DNA of 64,000 nucleotides. Source: Halomonas sp. (GTDB lineage Bacteria > Pseudomonadota > Gammaproteobacteria > Pseudomonadales > Halomonadaceae). The stretch is from positions 36,726 to 100,725 of the forward strand of contig NZ_JAJUFQ010000018.1 of NCBI RefSeq assembly GCF_029263665.1, in the 5' to 3' direction. The notes beneath the pieces are model-generated. The model worked only from the letters and a program-made list of their open reading frames with translations, was not told the origin of the DNA and did no database searches. Shown piece by piece: positions 44,066 through 52,385 of the stretch; within the stretch, counting starts at the first letter, position 1; every line of letters starts with the position of its first letter. Made by a program: the position numbers and the translations under genes.

Positions 44066-45370
44066 ATGCCCATCCCTTCAGCTGCCTTTTTCGGATCTCT
44101 GCGCCAGCCCTGTGTCGCATTGCTGCTGGCTGCTGTCATTGGCTGGCCACTCATTGGCCAGGCCCAGACATCAACGACAGACGACGATGACTTGCCGGTA
44201 GCAGAAATTCAGGCCTTTTCCGAAGTCTTCGAACGCATCAAGCGCGCCTATGTCGAAGATGTCGACGACGCGACACTGCTCAAGAACGCGATGCGAGGCA
44301 TGCTCAGCGAGCTGGACCCTCATTCGGCCTACCTCGATGCGGATGCCTACCGCGACCTGGAAGAAAGCACTCAGGGAGAGTTCGGGGGCATCGGTATTGA
44401 GATTGGCATGGAAAATGGTCAGTTGATCGTGGTCACGCCCATCGACGACACACCTGCACAGCGCGCTGGTCTCCATGCTCGGGACACGATTCTGCGCATC
44501 GACCAGACACCTACCGATGGCATGGGGTTGCAGGAAGCCGTGGACCTGATGCGCGGAGAACCGGGAAGCAGCATAGAACTGACGATCCTTGGCGCAGGCG
44601 ATGGCACGCCTCGCACAGTGACGCTGACCCGGGAACTCATTCGTACCGAAAGTGTGAAGAGCGAAATGCTCGAGCCAGGATATGGCTACCTGCGTATCAG
44701 CCAGTTCCAGGCCCGTACTGGCGACCAGGCAGTCGATGCCCTGGAAGAGCTCAGTGAAGACGCCCCTCTCTCAGGGCTGGTGCTGGACTTGCGCAACAAC
44801 CCCGGCGGTGTACTCCAGGCCGCAGTGGATGTGGCCGATGCCTTCCTCAGCAGCGGCTTGATTGTCTATACCGAGGGCCGCCTGCCCGACAGCCGCATGC
44901 GCTTCTCGGCGACTTCCCGCACGGCAGCACCCAACGTACCACTGGTGATTCTGATCAACGGTGGTAGTGCCTCGGCAGCCGAAATCGTCGCGGGAGCCTT
45001 GCAGGATCAGCGGCGCGGCGTAGTCATGGGCACGGAAAGCTTCGGCAAGGGCTCTGTTCAACAGATCATGCCACTGGGGAATGGAGAAGGTCTCAAGCTG
45101 ACGACCGCGTTGTACTACACCCCAAATGGCCGTTCCATTCAAGCACAGGGCATAGAGCCGGATGTAGAGGTCGTGCGTGGCCAGCTGAAAATATCCCAGA
45201 ATAACGGCGTGCGTGGAGTGAGAGAAGCGGACCTGGAAGGGCACCTCGGCAATGGCAAGCCGTCTGACCAGGCAAAACGCAGTGAGCTTCTGACCAAGGA
45301 CTATCAGGTGGGTGAAGCTCTCAACCTGCTCAAGGCCTTGAATGTGCTTGGCCAGCGCAATGCTGGCTGA
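44066..45370 (+). CDS. ctpA: Carboxyl-terminal processing protease (S41)
   Basis: The 434-residue periplasmic protease has a signal peptide, a PDZ domain (GEFGGIGIEIGMENGQLIVV onward) and an S41 domain with the catalytic Ser in INGGSASAAEIVAGAL and Lys in GTESFGKGSVQQI. Such proteases cut substrates at the C-terminus, often cell-wall hydrolases. GGAG precedes ATG 44066; a TTG 18 bases earlier is less likely. It follows envC, a conserved pairing. Confidence 0.93.
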   Translation: MPIPSAAFFGSLRQPCVALLLAAVIGWPLIGQAQTSTTDDDDLPVAEIQAFSEVFERIKRAYVEDVDDATLLKNAMRGMLSELDPHSAYLDADAYRDLEESTQGEFGGIGIEIGMENGQLIVVTPIDDTPAQRAGLHARDTILRIDQTPTDGMGLQEAVDLMRGEPGSSIELTILGAGDGTPRTVTLTRELIRTESVKSEMLEPGYGYLRISQFQARTGDQAVDALEELSEDAPLSGLVLDLRNNPGGVLQAAVDVADAFLSSGLIVYTEGRLPDSRMRFSATSRTAAPNVPLVILINGGSASAAEIVAGALQDQRRGVVMGTESFGKGSVQQIMPLGNGEGLKLTTALYYTPNGRSIQAQGIEPDVEVVRGQLKISQNNGVRGVREADLEGHLGNGKPSDQAKRSELLTKDYQVGEALNLLKALNVLGQRNAG

Positions 45371-45417
45371 GCCACTGCCAGGCAGTGCCCCAGCCATCAT
45401 CCACTCAACGAACCCAC

Positions 45418-46674
45418 TCAGCGACAGGACAGAGGTAGCCGGCCTCTCTGCCCTGTTGCCTGCTGCATCAGCAGACGCTTGAGCGGAGACAGCCGATTGA
45501 CGCTGGAGAGTCCGAGATTGCGCAACAGAGTCAACGCCGGGTGCCGAGCACCAAACAGCTGACGAAAACCATCCATCAGCACCAGCATGGCCGCGTTGTC
45601 TCCACGCCTACGGCGTTCATAACGAGCCAGCACAGCCGTTTCACCGAAGCCGACACCTCGACGACGGCCCACCAGAAGTTCTTCAGCAAGCACCGCGGCG
45701 TCCATCAGCCCCAGATTCACACCCTGCCCCGCCAATGGATGAATGCTATGAGCGGCATCACCGACCAGCGCTACCCCGGGCAGGTGATAGGTCACAGCAT
45801 GGCGTTGAGACAAGGGGAAAGTACGCGCTTCGTCGAGAACCTCCACTTTGCCGAGACGGTAATCGAAGGCCTGGGCCATGGCTTGCCCCAGCGCCTCGCG
45901 CGACAGGGACGCCAACTCGCTGGCGTGCTCAGGAGCGGTCGACCAGACGATGGAGCAATAGTGATCGTCACCATCTACCGTGAGCGGTAGAAATGCCAAA
46001 GGGCCATTGGCAAGGAACACCTGGCGAGCCGTGGCAGCATGGGGAAGAGCGGTACGCACCGTCGTGACCAAGGCATGATGCCCCGTATCACGCTCGCTGA
46101 TATCGATTCCTGCCATGCTACGCAAGTGCGAACGTGCGCCATCGGCACCTACCACCAGAGCAGCCCTGAGCTTGCGACCATCATCCAGCATGACGGTCCG
46201 CCTTTCCCCATGCTCATCCAGGGAAGACACCTTGTGCGCATAGATACGCACCACATTGGGCATTCGCTCCAGTTGCTCTTCGAGCGCAGCCAGCACCACA
46301 TCGTTCTCGACGATATGCCCCAGGGTCGCGACACCGGCCTGATCGGCACGGAACGTGATATCTCCCGAGCCCTCACCGTCCCAGACCTGCATGGCGGTAT
46401 AGGGTGTCGCCCGGCGCTGGCAGATCGTTTGCCAGGCCCCCAGACCATCCAGCAAGCGCTGGGAGACCGGAGTCAGTGCACTGACCCTGGGAGCCGGCAA
46501 GCCATCCCCCACGCCCGCCAGGGACAATGGAAAGGGACGAGCATCGACCATGGCCACACTCAGCCCGTCACGGCCAAGAAGGGCTGCCAGTGCAGCCCCC
46601 ACCATGCCGATACCCACGATGACAACATCAAAATCCTGCGGTGCCGCAGCACCTTGTTGAGTCTTGTCCTGCAT
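45418..46674 (-). CDS. ubiI: FAD-dependent ubiquinone-biosynthesis hydroxylase (UbiI/VisC type)
   Basis: The 418-residue flavin monooxygenase has the Rossmann motif DVVIVGIGMVGAALAALL, VVGADGARSHLR and GDAAHSIHPLAGQGVNLGLMD, the fingerprints of the UbiH/UbiI/UbiF family. Position behind pepP-ubiH, as in E. coli (where it was called visC), points to UbiI, the C5-hydroxylase. UbiF or a broad-range hydroxylase cannot be excluded. The start is uncertain: ATG 46674 places the flavin motif near residue 17; ATG 46707 is the alternative. Confidence 0.85.
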   Translation of the reverse strand: MQDKTQQGAAAPQDFDVVIVGIGMVGAALAALLGRDGLSVAMVDARPFPLSLAGVGDGLPAPRVSALTPVSQRLLDGLGAWQTICQRRATPYTAMQVWDGEGSGDITFRADQAGVATLGHIVENDVVLAALEEQLERMPNVVRIYAHKVSSLDEHGERRTVMLDDGRKLRAALVVGADGARSHLRSMAGIDISERDTGHHALVTTVRTALPHAATARQVFLANGPLAFLPLTVDGDDHYCSIVWSTAPEHASELASLSREALGQAMAQAFDYRLGKVEVLDEARTFPLSQRHAVTYHLPGVALVGDAAHSIHPLAGQGVNLGLMDAAVLAEELLVGRRRGVGFGETAVLARYERRRRGDNAAMLVLMDGFRQLFGARHPALTLLRNLGLSSVNRLSPLKRLLMQQATGQRGRLPLSCR

Positions 46675-46743
46675 CCCAAGGTCCACTTCAACAGATTGGC
46701 CTATCATCTCATAACCCGCCCCTTGGGGAGACCTGCTCTCGCT

Positions 46744-46799
46744 ATCTCTCCACCACAGTCTCTCCACTACTATCTTTCTATCGCTATCTCTCAACCCCC
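46744..46799. repeat. 14-bp tandem array at the ubiH-ubiI border
   Basis: TCTCTCCACCACAG, TCTCTCCACTACTA, TCTTTCTATCGCTA and TCTCTCAACCCCCA follow each other at exact 14-base steps. The last units contain the ubiH stop codon (46784-46786). Confidence 0.6.
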
Positions 46800-48037
46800 A
46801 TGGCTCGACGAGCCAGAGTGCGACGCAGAGGGTCGGCAAGGTTGAGGCCGATCAATCCGGCAGCACGGACATGGGATATCAGTGGCTGATCGATATCGAA
46901 GAGGCGGATCAGGCCATCACTGAAGCGAATAACATTACGTCGATCCGACTCGCGGCGAGCGTCAAAATCCGTAAGTGTTGCCGCACTGCCGGGTGCCTGC
47001 CCATTGGCCATGCCGTTCTCGATCGCTTCGACCAGATCCATGACGCCACGCAAGGCCAGATTGAAACCTTGCCCGGCCACAGGGTGCAGAGCATGAGCCG
47101 CATTGCCCAGCACCGCCAGCCCTGGGCGCACTGTCTCACGTGCCGTCACTAGTGATAGTGGGTAGGTATGTCGAGTCCCTACTTTGAGAAAGGCCCCGGC
47201 ACGTTCACCGAAGGCATGTTGAAGCTCGGCCAGGAAGTCCTGATCCGACAGTTCCATACGGCGCTGCTCGGCTCCCTGCGAGTGCGTCCAGACCAGGCCC
47301 ATGCACTGCCCCTGCAACGGCAACAGGGCAATGGGCCCTTCCGCCGCAAAGCGCTCATAGGCGGTACCGCGATGAGGACGGCTGACCGTCACATTGGTGA
47401 TCAGGGCGACCTGATCGTAGGACTCGGTATCGCTTGCGATACCCAACGCTTCCTTCATCCCTGACCGACCGCCATCCGCTAGTACCGTCAAACCTGCCTG
47501 CAATGTCTGGCCTGTCGAGAGACGAAGGCGATGCCCTTCTTTCACGGCCTGAATACTTTCCACCTTCGCAGGGCAGAACCACTCCAGCGGCAACGTCGCC
47601 AGATGACGCTGCAGTACTCGCCCCATCCATTCGTTGGGGACGACATACCCCATGGCTGCAACACCCAGCTCGGCCGCTCGCAACCTGGTCACCCCCAGGC
47701 GTCCCCGTTCACTGACATGGATCAGTGAGATCGGGCTGGCCTGTTCGGCCATCTGCGGCCATACCCCCAGCTTTTCGAAATGAGCGGCAGACCCTGCCGC
47801 AATGGCGCTGGACCTGGCATCAAAGCTGGGTTGCCACATTTCCTGATTCGCATCGAGAACAGGAAAGGCTTCGATAATGGCCACTCGGAGTCCCTTACGC
47901 TGCACAAGCGGTGCCAGAGCCGCCCCAAGACTAGCGCCAACCAAGCCTCCACCAATGATGGCAACATCCACATTACATAATAACGATGAATCGCAATCCC
48001 TCGTCGCGCATGAGACACCAGCCTGAAAACCCGGCAT
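46784..48037 (-). CDS. ubiH: 2-octaprenyl-6-methoxyphenol hydroxylase
   Basis: The 417-residue FAD monooxygenase hydroxylates ring C1 in ubiquinone synthesis. It shows VDVAIIGGGLVGASLGAAL, VLADGGRSGMKEALGI and LGNAAHALHPVAGQGFNLALR; the GNAA variant in place of GDAA is typical of UbiH. I prefer ATG 48037 (MPGFQAGVSC) because AGGAAAG precedes it; ATG 48058 is possible. It lies between pepP and ubiI in the conserved order. Confidence 0.88.
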   Translation of the reverse strand: MPGFQAGVSCATRDCDSSLLCNVDVAIIGGGLVGASLGAALAPLVQRKGLRVAIIEAFPVLDANQEMWQPSFDARSSAIAAGSAAHFEKLGVWPQMAEQASPISLIHVSERGRLGVTRLRAAELGVAAMGYVVPNEWMGRVLQRHLATLPLEWFCPAKVESIQAVKEGHRLRLSTGQTLQAGLTVLADGGRSGMKEALGIASDTESYDQVALITNVTVSRPHRGTAYERFAAEGPIALLPLQGQCMGLVWTHSQGAEQRRMELSDQDFLAELQHAFGERAGAFLKVGTRHTYPLSLVTARETVRPGLAVLGNAAHALHPVAGQGFNLALRGVMDLVEAIENGMANGQAPGSAATLTDFDARRESDRRNVIRFSDGLIRLFDIDQPLISHVRAAGLIGLNLADPLRRTLARRAMGVER

Positions 48038-48092
48038 ATTCTTTCCTGTAAAAATCATTACGTAACAGCAAGTCTGATAGCCTGCTAACTGG

Positions 48093-49550
48093 CTAATCAG
48101 TATTCATCCAGGCTTCAATATCATCCACCTGCTTGGGAGCATCTGAGGTGATGACCCGACCTCCATCAGCCGTCACCACCACATCATCTTCAATACGTAC
48201 ACCCACGCCACACTGCCCTCCCAGGAACACTTCCCGGAGAACCATCACATCCGTGTCTTTCGATATGTTCTGCTCGTGTATATAGAGCCCGGGCTCGATC
48301 GTGAGCACCATTCCTGGCTCCAGCAGGCGTGAGCGACCGTCATTCTCGCGATAGGCGCCTGCGTCATGAACATCCAGGCCCAGCCAGTGGGAGGTCGCAT
48401 GCGGGTAGTAGGGTGCAATGCTATGGTCTGCCAAGCGAGCATCCAGAGGTCCTTCCAGCACCCCTTGGCGAATCAGGCCCGAAGTCAGATCACGCACGAC
48501 ACCACGGTGGATGTCCTCCAGGCTGACGCCAGGACGCACGGCCTCGATAGCACGACTCTGGGCGTGCAGCACGAGATCGTACAGGGCACGCTGGGGTTTA
48601 CTGAACCGCCCTGATGCTGGAAATGTGCGACTGATGTCACCCGCATATAAAGCAAACTCAGCACCGGCATCCACCAGCACCAGATCGCCATCCTGCACGA
48701 CATCGTCGTTCTCAATGTAGTGCAGTACGCAGGCATTCGCCCCTCCCGCCACAATCGACTCATAGGCCGGGGCAGATGCGCCATGCCAGCGAAAGATGTG
48801 TTCGATCTCGGCTTGTAGCTGATATTCCTTCAAGCCCGGCCCGATGCAAGCCATGGCACGCAGATGGCCCAACGCTGAGATTTTCGCTGCATGCTCCAGC
48901 AAAGCGATTTCAGCCGGGCTTTTCAGCATGCGTTGTGTGGCCAGGTACGATGTCAGGTCGTGAAACTGAGGTGGTGCCTTACCGACGGATGCCAGGCGTT
49001 CGCGGCTCGCTTCCAGCTCCGTTACCAGGTCCTTGTCTCCGGCCATGCAGTAGACCCGTTCTTGTCCGGTAAGCAGGTGATCAAGCGCCGCCTCCCGTTC
49101 ACGGTTTTCTATTGCATGATCGATACCAAACAGTTTCCGAGCTCCGCTGGCACCTAGACGGGGCCCCATCCAGCGCTCCAGCGCTATATCCCGGCCCTGA
49201 CAAAACAATACGCTGAGAGCAGTGGCGTCCTTGCGATCGGCATCATGCTGTCCCGACGGTTCAGGTAACAGCACCAGCAAGGCTTCTGGTTCGGGGAAGC
49301 CACATAGATAATGCAGATCGCTGTTCTGGCGGAAAGGGTATTCACTGTCTCGTGAGCGTATTACGGGATGTGCACCACGCACGACAACGACACCAGGGGA
49401 GGGGAGAACGCCCATCAGCGCCTGGCGGCGCTGACGGTATTCCTCCAGGCTTATGGGCTCAGGAGGTTCAGATATCAGTTTTCGGGAGAGTTCAGCGATC
49501 CTGGAAAGCTGATGATGGGATAATTCAGTGCGTGGTCCTGGAGTCCTCAT
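48093..49550 (-). CDS. pepP: Xaa-Pro aminopeptidase (aminopeptidase P)
   Basis: The 485-residue M24 metallopeptidase removes an N-terminal residue before proline. The metal ligands are visible: Asp in LVDAGAEF, Asp in YAGDISRTFP, His in LDVHDAG region, Glu in TIEPGLYI and Glu in VRIEDDV. A creatinase-like N-terminal domain contains YLCGFPEPEALLVL. ATG 49550 overlaps the end of the upstream ygfB-like gene by 26 bases; the frame is open further upstream but only as antisense-like sequence. Confidence 0.93.
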   Translation of the reverse strand: MRTPGPRTELSHHQLSRIAELSRKLISEPPEPISLEEYRQRRQALMGVLPSPGVVVVRGAHPVIRSRDSEYPFRQNSDLHYLCGFPEPEALLVLLPEPSGQHDADRKDATALSVLFCQGRDIALERWMGPRLGASGARKLFGIDHAIENREREAALDHLLTGQERVYCMAGDKDLVTELEASRERLASVGKAPPQFHDLTSYLATQRMLKSPAEIALLEHAAKISALGHLRAMACIGPGLKEYQLQAEIEHIFRWHGASAPAYESIVAGGANACVLHYIENDDVVQDGDLVLVDAGAEFALYAGDISRTFPASGRFSKPQRALYDLVLHAQSRAIEAVRPGVSLEDIHRGVVRDLTSGLIRQGVLEGPLDARLADHSIAPYYPHATSHWLGLDVHDAGAYRENDGRSRLLEPGMVLTIEPGLYIHEQNISKDTDVMVLREVFLGGQCGVGVRIEDDVVVTADGGRVITSDAPKQVDDIEAWMNTD

Positions 49551-50109
49551 CCACCTTCTCCACCTGGGGCTGGCCCGGGTGCTGCTCAGTGTAAAGCAGC
49601 ATCGCGGCCATGCGAGCATGCTCGGACAAGGCGAATAAGTCGCCCTCATTCTCGGCGCTGTCGTCAATGTCGGTTTCTATTGCCGTCAGACCGGCAAGAT
49701 CCTCAACGGCCTCGCGCAGGGCTGCCGACCATTTGGTGCGCGCATCATCACCAGCGTCCTCGATGACTTCCATGAATCCCAGAGTCCATTCCTTGAGCCC
49801 TTGGGCACGTTCGGCCAGAGAAAACATGTCATCCGGAAGGAGAGGCTCGAAGTTCAGCTCACTGGCCGCCAGGGCATCCAGGGTCTGACGACGCCAGGCC
49901 AGCAGGCGTTCAGCACTGGGCTCGTCGCGCGGCTGCTCAACGCCAAGACTCATGCATACCTCTTCCAACCAGGCTTCGGCACTCAGGTCGTGAAGTGCCA
50001 GGGATGCACACAGACGTCCATCAAGGAAGGCGGGGGACTGCATGCTGCCATGTACGAGAAATACATCGGCAATGGTTGAAAAATCCTGACGTTCGCTGAT
50101 CAATGACAT
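49525..50109 (-). CDS. ygfB: UPF0149 (YgfB-like) protein
   Basis: The 194-residue protein is all-alpha and acidic, with HGSMQSPAFLDGRLCASLAL near the start and FSLAERAQGLKEWTLGFMEV in the middle, both typical of UPF0149/YgfB. In Pseudomonas YgfB interferes with a regulatory route linked to beta-lactam resistance; whether that holds here is unknown. It heads ygfB-pepP-ubiH-ubiI and is divergent from zapA. ATG 50109 is where similarity starts. Confidence 0.88.
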   Translation of the reverse strand: MSLISERQDFSTIADVFLVHGSMQSPAFLDGRLCASLALHDLSAEAWLEEVCMSLGVEQPRDEPSAERLLAWRRQTLDALAASELNFEPLLPDDMFSLAERAQGLKEWTLGFMEVIEDAGDDARTKWSAALREAVEDLAGLTAIETDIDDSAENEGDLFALSEHARMAAMLLYTEQHPGQPQVEKVDEDSRTTH

Positions 50110-50256
50110 AGTAATATTCCATTCACCCCCCCGGGATACGGCGTTGACCTGTCCGTGAGGGCTCTCATATAGTGACTGGCAATCGATATCTTGATGGTAA
50201 CGCATTGCTGCCTGCGCTGCGCTGCTGTCCTATTTCCAGGCGCCTGGAGCCAGCCC

Positions 50257-50565
50257 ATGACCGACGCACCCCGGCACACTACCGATATATCCCTGCTTGA
50301 GCGCTCCTACACTATCGCCTGTCCGCCCGACCAGCAGGAAAGGCTGGAGCGCGCAGCTCGCTACCTGGACCGTGCCATGCAGGGAATCCACGCCCAGGGC
50401 AAGATTCTGGATCGCGAGAAAGTCGCTATCATGGCAGCCCTTAACTTGGCCAATGAGTTGCTTGAGCTGCATGATGAGAGGCGTTCCAGCGAACAGAGCG
50501 TCAATGCCCTGAACGAGCGACTGACCCAGGCCCTGGCAGGAGCTCCCAGCCCCGACAGCCATTAA
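50257..50565 (+). CDS. zapA: Cell division protein ZapA
   Basis: The 102-residue protein binds FtsZ and bundles protofilaments. ISLLERSYTIACPPDQQERL and AARYLDRAMQGI form the ZapA head, and a coiled coil follows (MAALNLANELLELHDERR to ALNERLTQAL). GGAG precedes ATG 50257. The order ygfB (divergent)-zapA-6S RNA-fau is the classical gammaproteobacterial one. Confidence 0.93.
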   Translation: MTDAPRHTTDISLLERSYTIACPPDQQERLERAARYLDRAMQGIHAQGKILDREKVAIMAALNLANELLELHDERRSSEQSVNALNERLTQALAGAPSPDSH

Positions 50566-50673
50566 CGCGATCATTCCTCTGCTGCCTGTGCAACTTTCCA
50601 TTGAAGGACGGCTTTGCGGTGATTCGTTGCGCCGATATTGAGTTATTCACTTTGGGCACGGCCGAGGCTCTGG

Positions 50674-50679
50674 TACGAT
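50674..50679 (+). promoter_or_regulatory. Minus-10 box of the 6S RNA promoter
   Basis: TACGAT lies seven bases before the inferred 6S RNA 5' end; TTTGGG about 17 bases upstream is a weak -35 box. Confidence 0.5.
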
Positions 50680-50685
50680 GAAGGG

Positions 50686-50867
50686 GTTCCCTGGGGTGTG
50701 CGCCAGTTGTTTATCGTCCCTCGAGCCTATGCGCAGTACCCAGGGGGCCATATGCTAGTCGGCCCTGTGTGCAAGTCCGTGCGACGGAAAGCCTGACGGT
50801 CCGACTGCGGCCACCCACCTTGAACCTTGGGTTCAAGGGCCAGAACGACAGCGGCATTCTGGGGAAC
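50686..50867 (+). ncRNA. ssrS: 6S RNA
   Basis: The 182-base stretch lies between zapA and fau, where 6S RNA is found in gammaproteobacteria. The 5' GTTCCCTGGGGTG pairs over 13 positions with the 3' CATTCTGGGGAAC, closing the long stem. The conserved hairpin CCTTGAACCTTGGGTTCAAGG and the CAGCGGCATTCTGGGGA tail match known 6S RNAs. It mimics an open promoter and sequesters sigma-70 RNA polymerase in stationary phase. Ends are accurate to a few bases. Confidence 0.92.
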
Positions 50868-50920
50868 TCTTCATTCGACGCTTGTATCTGAAAGCGGACA
50901 TTGAAGCTTGAATGGCTCAC

Positions 50921-50939
50921 ATCTGTTGTCACAACAGAT
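50921..50939. promoter_or_regulatory. 19-bp perfect palindrome between 6S RNA and fau
   Basis: ATCTGTTGT, a central C, then ACAACAGAT form a perfect dyad 54 bases past the 6S end. It has no loop to speak of and no T tract, so an operator is likelier than a terminator; it might also be a processing signal for a 6S-fau transcript. Confidence 0.45.
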
Positions 50940-51039
50940 ACGGACTCTCCTGGAGGGCATGGTGGTTGTCAGTACGCCTCCTGCATGACTCTCCTGTAAT
51001 ATCCTCGCTCATGACGGATTCTCTGGACGCGAGGTTCAC

Positions 51040-51708
51040 GTGACAGACTTCTCTTCCATCTGCTCTGGGCAGGCATCTCAGACTCAGCAGCATTCCCAGC
51101 CACATCGCTCTCAACTGCGCCGTGAGTTACGACAGCGCAGGAGAGCTCTCAGCGCCGCCCAGCAAAAGGCAGCCAGCATAGCCTTGTGTGCCCAACTACG
51201 CAGCCTGCCTGAGCTACTGACGGCACGTCGCGTGGCCTTGTACCTGCCCAACGATGGTGAAGTGGACCCTCAGCCTCTGCTGGGTTGGCTACGTCGCCGC
51301 GGTGCTCATGCCTATTTGCCCGTACTTCGGCCGTTGGCCAACAATACCTTGTGGTTTGTACGTTATGACCAGAACACCCCCATGGTCCGAAACCGTTTTG
51401 GCATCTATGAGCCGGACACTCGCCACGGCGCCCATCCCTCCCGGCGCCTGCCTGCCTGGGCTCTGAGCGTCATCCTGATGCCACTCGTGGGGTTTGATGA
51501 CCAAGGGCAACGCCTGGGCATGGGTGGCGGCTTCTACGACCGGACCCTGGCCTTCACTCATCCTGAGCGCGGCAGCCCCGGGCCTCGACCAAAACTCATC
51601 GGCCTTGCCCATGAAGTACAGCGCATGGAGAAACTGCCTGTCGCTTCCTGGGATGTCCCTCTCGATGCCATTGCAACAGATATGCGGGTCATACGTCCCG
51701 GGAATTGA
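51040..51708 (+). CDS. fau: 5-formyltetrahydrofolate cyclo-ligase
   Basis: The 222-residue enzyme converts 5-formyl-THF to 5,10-methenyl-THF with ATP. Conserved blocks are VALYLPNDGEVD, IYEPDT, LMPLVGFDDQGQRLGMGGGFYDR (the glycine-rich ATP loop) and LIGLAHEVQ. GTG at 51040 is preceded by GAGG. Co-transcription with 6S RNA is known in E. coli (ygfA) and likely here. Confidence 0.93.
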   Translation: MTDFSSICSGQASQTQQHSQPHRSQLRRELRQRRRALSAAQQKAASIALCAQLRSLPELLTARRVALYLPNDGEVDPQPLLGWLRRRGAHAYLPVLRPLANNTLWFVRYDQNTPMVRNRFGIYEPDTRHGAHPSRRLPAWALSVILMPLVGFDDQGQRLGMGGGFYDRTLAFTHPERGSPGPRPKLIGLAHEVQRMEKLPVASWDVPLDAIATDMRVIRPGN

Positions 51709-51802
51709 CGACGCCTTTCATCGCCGATGTTTCGCAGCCTGGATCGCCCAGGTCGGGCTTCTCAATATTGCTATTTAAAGAACACTGTTTCCTTTAAAAA
51801 GG

Positions 51803-51841
51803 AAAACTCCGGTGTTCCTTTATATGGAACAACCGGAGTTT
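51803..51841 (-). terminator. Rho-independent terminator for the 31-residue peptide gene
   Basis: A long stem of about 15 pairs with one bulge (around 51804-51818 and 51825-51840) is followed on the minus strand by TTTTCCTTTTT. Nothing T-rich follows on the plus strand, so it serves the minus-strand gene at 51908-52003. Confidence 0.75.
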
Positions 51842-51907
51842 GAATGTTCGATTCCACACTGACAGCTACGCTGCCTTCAGGTGGCTTTTTCTGCTTCTGC
51901 CGCCTGT

Positions 51908-52003
51908 TCAACCACCCACAAGTGCCTGAGCATAGCCGGTGGCAACGACCCCGATAGCGAATACCAAAACCAGCACCGCAACTAGATCGGGCTTGCGATT
52001 CAT
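51908..52003 (-). CDS. 31-residue single-pass membrane peptide
   Basis: The frame MNRKPDLVAVLVLVFAIGVV then ATGYAQALVGG has a short basic start, one 17-20-residue hydrophobic helix and a small-residue tail. AAGGGAG lies upstream of the ATG, and a rho-independent terminator follows 67 bases past the stop, which together argue for a real gene. It stands alone in a 677-bp gap between fau and ilvA. Whether it is a membrane peptide, part of a larger complex or a toxin-like peptide cannot be told. Confidence 0.68.
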   Translation of the reverse strand: MNRKPDLVAVLVLVFAIGVVATGYAQALVGG

Positions 52004-52385
52004 CCCCTGACTCCCTTAGCGATCGTTACCGACCGCAAGCGCATGGGAAGCACAAGCTCGTGCTTCCCTCCCATGAGCGTTCATTAGCTGAAACAGAATA
52101 TAGAGCGCTATTGAAAGGATGACAAATCGCGACATAACCAACGATCAATGCGTAAACGCGTTATCAGCCTTTCGCCAACATCTCTGGGAAAATTCCTAGA
52201 GAGCTATTCCAAGAGAGCTAAACTAAACACTCAATCCGCGCGAAGAATACGCCGCTTGAATGAAAGAAGCCATAGACAACATGCAAAGTCATCTAATTCT
52301 TACACTAAAGTCAGATGACTCGACGTAATATCCCCATAAATCCCGTTTTCAGAGTACTCACCCCTGAAATTTAGCAGACTTATTT
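52004..52385. other. 382-bp gap between the small peptide gene and ilvA
   Basis: The region is more AT-rich than its surroundings and should contain the promoter of the 31-residue peptide gene (reading toward 52003) and the 3' end of the ilvA transcript. No convincing frame, hairpin or repeat was seen. Confidence 0.4.

Noticed and set aside
45373..45387. CACTGCC-A-GGCAGTG palindrome between ctpA and ubiI
   Set aside because: It folds at best to a five-pair stem and has no T tract; too weak to call a terminator, and no operator logic between convergent genes.
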